Source: Tenebrio molitor
Taxonomy: Eukaryota > Arthropoda > Insecta > Coleoptera > Tenebrionidae
Direction of reading: 5' to 3'
Assembly (NCBI RefSeq): GCF_963966145.1
Contig: NC_091055.1
Location: 3,968,001 to 4,032,000, forward strand
DNA: 64,000 nt
Positions 24,386 to 34,928 of this stretch are shown here, one piece after another; the stretch's first letter is position 1, and each line of letters starts with the position of its first letter. Below the pieces are notes generated by a model. That model was not told where the DNA came from. It ran no database searches and saw only the letters and a list, made by a program, of their open reading frames with translations. The position numbers were made by a program, and so were the translations under genes.

Positions 24386-24832
24386 TACAGGGTGTTTCTG
24401 AAATAAGTGCATTAATTTTAACTGGTAATAGAACTCATCAAAAGGAACAACTTTTCTCTCTGCCATTTTGGCGAAAAACGTTGCGTAATGGCTTAAAAAA
24501 ATAGGAAAGATTTTCCTAAAACCGTTCATATCTCCAAAACTGAGCTACCTAAAAACGTAAAACAACCAGATTCTTACGAAGTGGATTTTTTGCTATACGG
24601 GTAGATTTATTTGAATTTCGATTTCGGCGTTAAAACACGTTTTCTGGATGAAAATGGATATTTTTTTCATATTAGCGCTGATCTCAATTAGCTATTTTAG
24701 TGAAACATTTCTCCAATTTTTTTTTGTAATTAAACATCGTTTTTCGGCAAAATGGTAGATAGAAAAGTTGTTCCTTTTGACGAGTTCTATTACCAGTTAA
24801 AATTAATGTACTTATTTCTGTTACACGTTGTA
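24386..24832. mobile_element. ACAGGGTG-family foldback, first of a train of three
   Basis: The left end TACAGGGTGTTTCTGAAATA continues into an ATTAATTTTAACTGGTAATA block and then AAGGAACAACTTTTCT. The right arm inverts all of this, ending CAGAAATAAG-like before ACACGTTGTA. The arms are about 100 bases and continue, less well, to CGAAAAACG and CGTTTTTCG. TA lies at both edges, and two bases separate it from the next element. No coding capacity. Confidence 0.85.
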
Positions 24833-24834
24833 TA

Positions 24835-25280
24835 TACAGGGTGATACATATTTTAGCCAGTGGTAGATTCCGATTTCAAAAGGCTCTTAACAATAAAATA
24901 TTGAGTCATACATCAAAAATTGGTAAAAATTACCATATCGGTCTTTTCATTATTAGTAAATGCCGTTCTTCGCTAATTTATTAATTATTATTGTCATATC
25001 ATGTCATAATAGAAGCAAAGAATTGTTGCTATAGAAAAAATATTGGTATTATAAGGTCGCTTCATTTTGACATTCGATTCCTTCGAGTCACCCCGGTAGC
25101 TTGTTTCAACGTAAAATATTTTCATTTATCTGCGGTTCTTAAAAGGTGGTAGTACACTCTTCAACATGCTTTATCTCCCACAATTTTAACGTTAGAACCT
25201 AGACATTTTTGTATGAGTGTCAAGGGGTCGGAATCTACCACCGGGTAAAGTTTGTATGATACTATATGAATCACCCTGTA
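24835..25280. mobile_element. ACAGGGTG-family foldback, middle of the train
   Basis: It starts TACAGGGTGATACATATTTT and ends ATGAATCACCCTGTA. The subterminal GTGGTAGATTCCGA on the left is inverted as TCGGAATCTACCAC on the right. Its internal sequence is unlike its neighbours, so it is a distinct subfamily. It is flanked on each side by TA-rich sequence and then by another element. Confidence 0.8.
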
Positions 25281-25287
25281 TATATAT

Positions 25288-25728
25288 ATATCGGGTGTAT
25301 ATAAAGGCGTGTGTTAGTTAATTTTAACACGGAGCAGAGCTTGTTAAATGAAACGTTTTTTCTATTTGAATTTTTTTACAAAAAAGCATTAATAATTGAT
25401 TTAAAATTTTGAATAAATTAGTCATCAAAATGTATACCCGCTTATAGGTAAGGGCGAAAATTTTCTGTTGTGGTAGAAACGGATCCTTCTGTAAAATGTT
25501 ACGTTGTTATAATTAAATAATTAAAATCAAAATTCTTATGGTTACCAAAAAATAGAGACTAGTTAAATTCACAAAACGACTCATTATTTGGTAAAAATTG
25601 GGGGACAAAAAATCTTGGAAAACTTTTGTGCGAATTTTGAAAAATGTTATATGTAGAGAAAAGTTTCATAAATTGACGGGTTCTTCCACTGGTTAAAATT
25701 AACACACGTATTTCAGATACACCCTGTA
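25288..25728. mobile_element. ACAGGGTG-family foldback, third of the train
   Basis: The left end is slightly degenerate (TCGGGTGTATATAAAGGCGT), the right end reads ATTTCAGATACACCCTGTA. The subterminal TTAATTTTAAC and ACACG-type blocks are inverted at the two ends. These blocks are related to those of the first element of the train (24386-24832), so the two outer members belong to neighbouring subfamilies with an unrelated one between them. Confidence 0.75.
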
Positions 25729-28141
25729 TATATTTTTAATGTTGAGGACAAAATTTTCTTTTAAATTTTGTTCGAATAATCGGACAGAAGAAATTTAAAA
25801 GAGCACGATGGGATTCCTCAGGTCGGGAATAAAGGGCACACATACATAATCGGGACTGGTTTTCCTCATTAAAACAAAAATTCCTTTGATAATTTCTCTA
25901 GTGAAATGAATTAATTAGTGGATGGCGTGAAGTTCGCAACTTTTCCGTTAGAGAAGTAGTTATAGGGTACTTTGTAAAATGACAAGTTTTTCGTTTTAGG
26001 TGTTTGCTTCAGAGGGATAAAGATAAATATTGGGGATGATAATGTCGGTTGTGAGAGTTGTTGTCCATTTGGTATCGAAAAATCCGGATTTGGGGAACAC
26101 GAAAGTGCTGTTTGGTGGGAGATTAATTTGTTGATCTGGGATGGGAAATGTTTGGTGTCCGAGGAAGATCTAAGTGTGGCGGCCTCGTTCATTAATAAGT
26201 GATGGCGGCGTGGGTATTTTTGGTCGAGGGGCGGTGTTAATTGTGTTGGAAGTGTCGATTTCGGGCGGGATGCGTTAATATTAATATAAATGGCCCGTTC
26301 GGAAGTTACAGGTAAGAAGATGAAAAAGTTTGGCGCTAATCGATCGAAGAGCAGTAGTTACGGTCGTGCGGTTGTGGGTAGCGCAATGCTGGGGACGGGG
26401 GTCGGGGGCAAAGCTTGGGGGTAGTCGGCTTCCGTGGAGGCGATGGGATTTCGCCGGGGGATTCGTCAAGATAAATGGGATGAAGTTTGGGGCTATGTAG
26501 GAACGCTTATGTATCTACATCAGGTTGAGCTTCTAAAATATAAGTAGTGGTATTTGGTTTTTGTTGTCCGCTATAACGGAAGAAACTTATTTACAAGATA
26601 TCACTTAACGGGACCTCTCCCGCCGTGTCGCTCAGGATTACAGGATTAAAAGCTACAAATCTGAATAGGATCCGACCACCGCTGGGAAATCGACGGGATC
26701 GTCTCACATTACCCTTTCAAAAACGGCTCACTATTAATTAATAAACAGATCGACAAAGGACACGACCGAATATTTTTCCTGTTGTTCCTGCAATATTTAC
26801 ACGAAATTATTTACCCCTGCGAAGCTCCAAAAGTACTCAACGGCTTCTGGGAATTACCGACCCTTAGCAAATTTTACTGCTTTCAACCCTACATCTTTGT
26901 AATTATTTGTTGATTTCCTTCAACTTTATGAGCCCCGCTGCCACCAACAAAACACTATCTCCCCCCATTACCGACTTAACACCATATGCAAAAAATTCCA
27001 AACCCCAACTGCAATAACAATTACCTCTTCAACTTCAGCAATAACTGCCATAAACATAACCTATCGCCCCCCAAGCGCCCAAATTTCTCTTCGACGATCA
27101 TTTTAATCGCACAAGAATTTATCAAAAGGCATTAGGGGTTCGAAAAGTTTGTGACTTTTTACGTAAGCGTGCTTTGGGACATCCGAGGGTTGAAGAACAT
27201 GTTGACAATGTACAAATGGCTTTTTGAATTTATAATAAGGTTGTCTGCTGTTGACAAACATGTGTATTTAGTCGCTCGGTATTGTAAATTTCGTTGAAAC
27301 TCGGCATTATTAAATATTTATAGTGATTACGACACCGTGAATTGGTTTTATTGTGGAAAAATATTTGTACGTCAAAGTGGAAGAATGTCGTTGTATCGAA
27401 ATATCGACGTTTATTACGATTATCACAGCAATATAATCGAGCAAATTGACTAAGGTTAAAGGTTGCCTTATGTGGAAAGCCATTTACGAGCAGACAAGCG
27501 AAACATTTTTTCTGTGGAAAATAAATAGTTGCTCGACGCTTTTATATTGCAAAAGAACAATCATCGAATTATGTAATAAATTCGATTTCGCCCTGACCGA
27601 TGAGAAACGAGCGAAAAATCTTAATTTTATTTCAATTAAATCCAGCAGCACCGAACATTTACATTTTATTATAATTCCGTTTAAATTATTGACGAAAATT
27701 CATTCGTACAATCAATTTCGACTAAAATTGTTCTTTTTTTCCCTGTTCAAGGCGAACTCCTCGAAAATTGCAAATTAATTGCTCGGGGATAATTAAATAT
27801 TGAAATTCACCAAATTCAACGAGTTTTATCAGAATCGTAAGATCAAAGAAGTTATATTTAGGCGTGGACCCAAAGCCATAGAGGAACACATACAAATTAC
27901 GCGTTTAAATATTTCAAAAGATCCTTACACGTGTCGATTCGAAAAGAAAAATTTATTGCGAACGCTACTTTGAGTGATTACTGAATTTTTTGCCGACCTG
28001 AAAACGCTAAATTATTTTTCATCTCTCCTGAAGAGCTTTGTCATCGCGACCCGCAACTCGTTTCGCTGCAAAAAACTCCACCTCCGACCACCAACCACCC
28101 CTAATTCAGCCCAAGTTTCATAACAAACTTGTTCAAAAAGA
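25729..28141. other. Non-coding stretch with a GC-rich patch
   Basis: The region is AT-rich apart from about 26140-26720, which is markedly richer in G on the + strand and contains the four G-runs listed separately. ORFs at 25911-26192 and 26281-26469 (minus) and 27446-27778 (+) show no domain or splice framing and I do not accept them as genes. Confidence 0.45.
26391..26421 (+). other. Potential G-quadruplex motif
   Basis: Four runs of four or five G (26391, 26397, 26404 and 26417) are separated by loops of 2, 2 and 8 bases. This satisfies the usual pattern for an intramolecular quadruplex. It stands out in AT-rich surroundings. Whether it folds or matters is unknown. Confidence 0.5.
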
Positions 28142-28337
28142 GTATATATACACTCTTTTTACCGCTGGAGCAGCTTAAATTTCAATTATTGTCGCTTAAA
28201 TAAATTCCATATTCATGTCGACGCTGCTTTGACTAGCTCAAAAACTACCCTTCAAATGATGTTTTGGCGAATCATCGGTGACAGATTTTATTTTTTGCAG
28301 CATTCACGCACCGTCACCTTTGCCACGCTTTCCACCG
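28142..28337 (+). promoter_or_regulatory. Candidate TATA box and following donor-flanked exon
   Basis: GAGTATATATACACTC at about 28141-28156 is a strong TATA-like palindrome. About 150 bases on, TTTTTTGCAG is followed by 37 bases (28301-28337) and then a consensus donor GTAAGT at 28338. Alternatively, an ATG at about 28257 reads through to the same donor without a stop. This could be a 5' exon of an unrecognised gene. The arrangement may be chance, since no downstream exon is identified. Confidence 0.2.
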
Positions 28338-29159
28338 GTAAGTACCAAAAAATGTCATTTTCACGAGCAAATATTTTTTCTTTTATTTCGAGGTAAAATT
28401 TGGGAATCAATTGGAACAGAATTTTGTATTGCATGCTTTTAAGTATCGGAGGTCAAGGGTAAGACGGAAATTGAGGCTAAAAGTGCGATGCTTATAAATC
28501 TACCTTTGAATTAGTCTATTTATAGTGTCTGATGTGTGGTTAAATCGAAATTGCGATATGGTGCTGGTGTTTGTATTGGTTGCTCAGACACTATTATCGG
28601 GTCATATAACAAATCAACGTGAAAACAGTCATTATCAACCATCATTATGTCCCCCAATTGAAACCTTATCGAACATGTCCGATCGATTACCCCTATTCCA
28701 CATTCCCGCCAAAAATTGAAACATTAAAAAATTTTCACCAGAAGATCACAGTTTTCAGCACTACTTCAATATTAGTGCGAATTGAATACACACTTTTTAT
28801 ATCATGCTTTGTGTTTTCCCCTCGGAGTCGTAAACTTGGACTTTATTCCGCTTTAGAATTCGAAATTTAAATTTCATGTCGATAGGTTAAACAGTTTCGG
28901 GGAAAATCGATTGACAGAGTAGATGATAGCGCCTGTGACAAGATTAAAAACTGTTACTTTATAGAAAATAGGAAAAATATTATTTCAAGCAAGAGCGTCA
29001 CAATTGTTGGGTTTGAGGGTATTACACAACCTGAAATATTCGTTCCATTAAAATAACAAAATTAATTAATAGAAGTGTTCCGTTGCAATCGCTTTTCAAA
29101 AAATTTAGAAAACGAAAAATTGCTGATGTTGATTAAACATTTAATTTTACTACTGTAAT
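28338..29159. other. Mostly featureless; one weak secreted-peptide ORF
   Basis: An ORF starting at ATG 28558 encodes 53 residues beginning MVLVFVLVAQTLLSG, hydrophobic enough to resemble a signal peptide, ending at 28719. It lies about 220 bases after the donor at 28338. I recognise no family, and I see nothing else in the interval. Confidence 0.2.
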
Positions 29160-29768
29160 ATATCATGCGTTCAAATGAAAAAAAGTAAACCAATTGGAGC
29201 AGTATAAAGCTTGAATTCCCCGCCGTTTGACACGAGTGACATTTATTTTGGTAATTGTTGACTTTACCTACTTGTGGAATTTTCGCGTTTTTTCTGGCTA
29301 GACAGCCTCAGGGCGTCCTCCTACATCGTTTCCCACCACTCAAACCTTGTGCAAATGAATTTTCCTTGCCCTTTAGTTATACTAGACATTGATGCGACCT
29401 TGAAACACAACAAGAGAGAAAAACAAGGGCATTTTCACAAGGTTTGAGTGGTGGGAAACGATGTAGGAGGACGCCCTAAGGGTGTCTGGCCAGAAAAAAC
29501 GCGAAAATCCCACAAGTAGGTAAAGTCAACAATCACCTTTATTTTTAGCAAAGATATTTGCTTCGAGGATTAGAAATCCTTAGTCATTCTATTTTTAATG
29601 TAAAACATGGCAAAGAAAGAAAAGACAGAAAGTTTTTTTGTTTATAAATTTTAGATTAGCTGTCAACATGCTCTAATTACAACTGTCATTTTACACTTTA
29701 AAAAAAGCAAAACAACTGACGGTTTCCTTGGCCCTCCCAACCCAGGGTTTCATTTGAACGCCTGATAT
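29160..29768. mobile_element. MITE with ATATCA ends (copy B), carrying an insertion
   Basis: The left end ATATCATGCGTTCAAATGAA and the right end TTTCATTTGAACGCCTGATAT are inverted repeats of about 21 bases. The interior matches copy A at 6988-7270 in the opposite orientation. TAAT occurs on both outer flanks and may be the target duplication, though AT-richness weakens this. A separate foldback (29250-29537) interrupts it, which accounts for its larger size. Confidence 0.75.
29250..29537. mobile_element. Long-arm foldback nested in the MITE, 8-base duplication
   Basis: The arms, about 102 bases each (29250-29351 and 29436-29537), are nearly perfect inverted repeats running from GGTAATTGTTGACTTTACC through GGGCGTCCTCCTACATCG to CAAACCTTGTG. 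The loop is 84 bases. TTTATTTT occurs immediately outside both ends (29242-29249 and 29538-29545), consistent with an 8-base target duplication. There is no coding sequence. An 8-base duplication fits hAT, P or Merlin transposons; the GG terminus does not decide which. Confidence 0.85.
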
Positions 29769-30082
29769 TAATTTATGCGACATGTATCAAAAAATGCATT
29801 GGTGAAGAGCTGCTGAGAAAAACAAAAATTCGAAAACGTGTGACGCAGATTACACTATTACTATTACACATAACCATAGACTAAGGTTAACATAAACTAA
29901 CACTGGATTTGTGAGTTACATTGCTGTTGAAGTTAGTAACGGTGACTCCTTCGTATAGGAACCGCTCGCAAACCAAATTCATTTTTAAGCTTAGTAAATA
30001 AGTAAATTAAGCCTTGAGTTTTCAAATCGTTCGTTTTTAACAGCCGCTTTTAACTATACGTTTTTTTGAAACATTGGTAATA
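29769..30082. other. Non-coding spacer
   Basis: About 300 bases between two mobile elements. I see no ORF, repeat or motif of note in it. Confidence 0.4.
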
Positions 30083-30663
30083 TACAGGGTGTTTTCGAAG
30101 TTGAGGCGTTCCTTTTAACATGTGATAGTATGCGTTGTGCTAAAGAATTTTAGCCAAAATCACCTTAGTAAAATGTGTACGGCAATGAAGTTAATTTTTT
30201 TGAAATTTTTGAAACCGGTCCTGCTCAAATTTGCGCTGATTTGTTAGAAATTAGAATTGACAAAAAAAGATCAAATGAGGATGGACGTTAATCAAAAATA
30301 CTGTCAGAGTTGTCACCTAATTAGTCGGAATGGTTTTATCGTTACGAAAATAATGAGCTCACAGATATGTTACTAATGTATATGGGCAACGTTATCACGT
30401 TATCAGAATGCAGCTGTGGCGTCCAGAGAGTACGCAGAGCGATTTCCAAAAAGACACCATCCTGGGCCACGTCAGTTATTAATCTAGTACAGCAGAGAAA
30501 TAGACAGGACCGGACTCAAAATTTTAGAAAACAATAAAAATATACAAACAATTATCTCCGTTAATACAAACATTTTTCTAAGAAGAGTTAGGCTAAAATT
30601 CTTAAGAATAATGTATAGTACTTCGTGTTACAAGGAACACCTCAACTTCGAAAACACCCTGTA
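30083..30663. mobile_element. Mariner-type element with ACAGGGTGTTTTCGAAGTTG ends
   Basis: The left end TACAGGGTGTTTTCGAAGTT continues to GAGGCGTTCCTTTTAACA, and the right end inverts it (AACACCTCAACTTCGAAAAC, then ACCCTGTA). Further inverted pairing extends through AATTTTAGCC-like segments. TA flanks both edges. The interior retains part of a transposase N-terminal domain. A second copy of the left end begins at 63948 and runs off the window. Confidence 0.85.
30328..30481 (+). pseudogene. N-terminal helix-turn-helix (DUF4817-like) remnant
   Basis: One frame reads EWFYRYENNELTDMLLMY (from 30328). A shifted frame then reads QNAAVASREYAERFPKRHHP (from 30404) followed by GPRQLL. Both fit the DUF4817-type N-terminal DNA-binding region of insect mariner-like transposases, where YENxELadM.l.YG is followed by a A..a...Y.eRFP.R..P pattern. 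The frameshift and a stop soon after show it is inactive. It lies between the inverted repeats of 30083-30663. Confidence 0.6.
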
Positions 30664-30672
30664 TATGTGTAG

Positions 30673-31297
30673 GTAATAATAAATCATTTTTTGGCACCCT
30701 TAATGAAAAGGTAATTTTACGTACTCCCGAGCGGACGAAAAGTAACCCTTTTTCGGATGCCGACCGTGGCGCCATCTGTTGGTCTGTTTAGTAAGTTAAC
30801 AACGAAACCGACAAAACCGAGTAGACCAACTGAAAACATTTGACAGTTAAATTTAACCAAAGTATTTTATTTGCCCGAAAAAGTATTACATACATATATC
30901 GTTATTTCTGGTGCTTATTTGGTGCATAATAAAAAAAATGAACGTTTATATAATCGATAGCAACAGCGAAAGTGATGAAGAAATGTCTAATACAACAGCG
31001 AAACTGATGAATAAATGCTTAATACGCCGCCGGACATCGCAGATGATAATAATCGCAATAATTGTCGTAAATTATGTAAATGTGTAAGTAATTATATTGC
31101 AAATAGCAAAATAAATTTGTAATTTTTCCAATTGCTTTGTAGTTCGTGCGGTCGCCTAAAAAATTTAATGTGCACTTCTACCCAAAAACGCGTCTTTTGT
31201 CTTCGCTTGTTTTCAAGCCTCGGCTGCTCCTCGGCTAGAAAACCCAGACTCGGATGAAAAAGACGCACTTTTCGGCCTTGATACACAAATAACTATT
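30673..31297 (+). repeat. Dispersed repeat G, copy 1
   Basis: This segment recurs inverted at 61081-61812. Shared landmarks in order are GGCACCCTTAA, GCGGACGAAAAGTAAC, GGCGCCA.CTGTTGGT, an ATG-led short ORF, TCGTGCGGTCGCCTAAAAAA, and GGCCTTGATACACAAATAAC. The ORF from 30938 starts MNVYIIDSNSESDEE. In another frame a PPDIADDNNRNNCRKLCKC segment runs up to a GTAAGT donor near 31082. The right part holds an inverted pair around CCTCGGCTGCTCCTCGGCT. It is probably the 5' part of an unidentified transposon. It starts about 10 bases after the element at 30083-30663. Confidence 0.65.
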
Positions 31298-34200
31298 GTA
31301 AAATTTTACGAAAATGTAATGTAAAATTTCTTTAAATAGACCTTCCAGATAATTTAGGTAATTCTCGTATTTTTCCACAGACATGTATCTATTAAATCTG
31401 TAAATAATATCGAAAAATTTTCCGAGGTAATAAGACGTTGACGTTGGGATCGTCAAGAAAAGTTGCATGCAAATGAAATTCTTTTATCTGTACTGTAGGG
31501 TATGAAATAATGAGCCAACCTGTCAACATTTCTCATATGTGACAAGAAACTAAATAGGAAAATCTCTGAAGGAGAGAAGCAGACGAACATTATTTGTATT
31601 AACTGCAGACGAACTAAACCCGAACATTATCGTTTCAGTCTGAACATGATAAAACAGGTCTGAAGGCGTGTCTCTTGTGGCTCAGTTGCTATCAAATTGT
31701 GTATTTTAAAAAATAGAATTGAAACAATTCAATCTTGTTTTTAAAACCTTTAAACTTTATTCAGGTTTTTTATTCTCATTGAAAAGGAACTACCACTCGT
31801 AAACCGCTGGCGTAATCAAGTTGATCCAGCAACTCTTGTTAACACGCTAGAACTAGATGGAAAGAATAAATTGTCAGAAAGTTTTTAATATGTGCGTCAA
31901 GAATAATTTGATAAAAAAGTATTGAGCAGAAGACCGGCAAGAAACAAATTTTATCTTTGACATTTTTCTGACTTGGGACTTTTTTCAGATGAGACCATTA
32001 ATAAAATAATGATGTTATGTTAATATAGTCAATAGATTAATGGAATAATTTGATTAATTTGGAGGTGTCAAGCTTTATAGATATTTTTCGGTGTTAATTA
32101 GATAGTCTGTAGTTGATAGTTGACGAAGCTGCATTTCATGAATTTTAGAACGAGCTGTAATTAAAATCTAATTAAATTAAGTAGCTGGGTCAAACGCGAA
32201 AATAAAGGCGGACAACAAAATTATTACGAATCTGTTATCACAGGAAGATAAAACGGTAATAATAAGACGAGAGTTTCCACGTCCAAATTTAACGATGGCC
32301 CCAAATTAACACTAAACATAATCGTGAGCACATTAGACGTATTAAAATGAAATTCTATATGATGGACATCAAGTTGAATTGGTCGAAACTCACTGCAAAA
32401 TGACGTGAATTGACTAATTAAATCGGATTAATTTTTGCAGCAATCCTCGTCGGACGAGGAATCAAATTTCAAAGAGCGAAAATAACAACGTACCATTTGG
32501 GTGAATGAAATTATTAATGAAATTGATAAAAGCTCCATTTATTCAATTTCGTCCGTGGCTGTTGTTACAAATATGAAAAGAGGGTTCTTGATTTTAGGGG
32601 GAGGAAAAGGTCTCGTCAATATTTTTGCGAGGGACAGTGTTGTATATATAATATTTAACAGCTCCCCGAAGCCACTTCCTGCCATGATGTACCCAATGGA
32701 GCACATAAACTACATCAGAAGATGAAAATTGCCAAGTCTCACTACTACATTTGATAAGTTCAAATTTATGTTGATCAAATGGCTGAGTGTTGTGCCTCCT
32801 TCAACAGCTAAATGTAACGGAGATAACGCCGGTCGGTTAACAAAAGGCGAAGGAACGAGATTGTTTTGGTCACTATCGACTTTCATAAAAATGTTTCATA
32901 TAAGGATATGATACAATCCTTGCATTCCAAACGAATGGCCGAATCGCGCCGGCGGATTCATTCTTTTTGGATCGTTCGAACGGCGATCGATCACCTTTTA
33001 GAAGCGCCTTTTCGGTTCAGATCCACCGACCAAAAGCCGCCAATTTGTTTGCACTGAATTTTAAAAAAAGTGTTAAAAACGCCTATATTTTTGTATTATA
33101 TTTTATGGAAACATCCCCTTTAAAGCGGCAGGGCTGACGTTTGATTACATTAAAAGTTATTTTGCGTCGGATAAATTGAAACAACGAGATGTTCAAACAC
33201 AAGTAATACAAGTATATTGCACAGATTTACTCCGAGTTATCTGATTTATGAATTTTAAAAAAATCTATTTTCCAATGTAAATACATATATATTTGTGTGG
33301 AAACTGTTCTAGGAAAAAGTAATTGGCAGGATATGGCGTGCTCCCTCCCGCACATAATGCGTTTTATTAAAAAGATATCGCGAATTCGATTGATTTACGA
33401 AAACATAAAAAGAGATCTCGTAATAAAATCCGACAAATGGAGTCTCTTTCGATACAAATTTGCCCATTTTTTATATGAGAATACATGACTTCATAACGAA
33501 AATCTAAATAAGCTGAAATTGTTTTAAACATTCCGAAATGCACTAACGAAATTCCGCACACCGAAAATTTTGTCAATTAAAAAATATTCATAAATCAGAT
33601 CGACGAAGAAATTTGGAAATATGTCGGCATTTCTCGACAACGGGATCAGCTGTCAACGTTGTTATTATAATAAAATCATGCTTATCTGATACAGCAGAGC
33701 TTTGAAACTTACATCGCCGCCACCCTCTTGTTGAATAAAATCAATTAATCTCCACAGTCACAAGTTCTAGCAAGACGTAACAAATTTTGCTAAATTATGG
33801 ATGTTTCACCACAACAAATTGAGGTGTCATTTAAAATTATTCCAAGCTGAAAAAGACATTTTATAAATGACAACAAACAAACATTTTGAAGCTGAATTAT
33901 TTTTAACACATTTTTCAGCTAAGAAAAACCTTCTGCATGATTACAGATAGCGGCCAATTTCCGTTTAAATTTCAAAATATTATTGAAAATCACTTTTTTT
34001 TTTTTAATATATCACATATGTCAAATTGTTGATTGTGATGAAAGAAAAAAATATTTTTCAAAAATATTGAACAATTTGATTCCTTAGTTTTTGTTGTAAA
34101 AGTTCTTGGACATTTTTATTTAAAAAATTAAACGGTAATTAAATGATGCTCATAAGAATAATAATAAGTTTGGCATTACATGTTACATATTTGAAAATTA

Positions 34201-34928
34201 TATTTATATTCAAGCTGTCGAAAATCGCTTGGCTTTTTTTTGTAACCGGACTTGAAACACTTCAAATCCTAGGAGTTGAAATGTCCACAACCGAGTCAAA
34301 TGTAAGGTCATTTGAAGCATTTCTCAAGATTTATTTATCAATAATTACACGAAATACTTAATAATTAAATTATCCCTATTAAAAACAGCCTCAAAAAGCG
34401 AAGTAACGAAATTATTGGCCAATATTTAAGGTGCCACTATCGTGTAGCACGAGTCACCCATGTGCACGGACGACAGGATGTCAAAATCAAAAATAGCAAG
34501 ATGGCCGTTCAACCTTAAAGAGTAAACTTTAGACTTGAGTTGACTTTACTAATATTGTTGAACCTTCAAGTACTAATAATATTGCAAGAAGAGAACTAGG
34601 AATTACTGATGCCTTAAAATTTGAAAATCGTAAGTTTGAAAATTGTCATTTTACTGTAACTGCAGCAAAAGAAAATAAATGAGTTCATGTCCGATTTTTT
34701 TTGTGATCCGTTTAAAACATAAAATAGTATATGTATATCATTCAGAGTAGAAGGTCTCCTGGTGCTTCGCCCAGTTGTCGACCTCGATTTCGTCTCTGGG
34801 TAGCACAAAAAGACTTACTTCTACTCTTAATGATATAATCTACTATTTTTCAACGATAATAATGAACAGAACATAAATGGTGAAAGTAATATGTATTGTA
34901 ATTTTGATCATCACCAGATAAAGGAATA
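31298..34928. other. Non-coding stretch, no gene recognised
   Basis: AT-rich. At 32431-32440 TTTTTGCAG precedes a short open segment (SSSDEESNFKERK then a stop) containing a perfect 17-base palindrome, TCCTCGTCGGACGAGGA at 32444-32460. A terminal exon is possible but unsupported by any partner exon. The ORFs at 32501-32725, 33297-33488 and 34143-34361 show no domain. Confidence 0.4.

Noticed and set aside
27446..27778. 110-codon ORF on the + strand
   Set aside because: Lys/Phe/Ile-rich translation typical of AT-rich non-coding DNA; no domain and no exon structure.
29250..29537. Long inverted repeat considered as a microRNA or hairpin-RNA gene
   Set aside because: The arms of about 100 bases, flanking direct duplication and position inside a MITE fit a transposon better; small-RNA data would be needed to argue otherwise.
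34614..34808. 64-codon minus ORF considered as a transposase piece
   Set aside because: The resemblance was limited to basic residues; no catalytic or helix-turn-helix pattern could be aligned.
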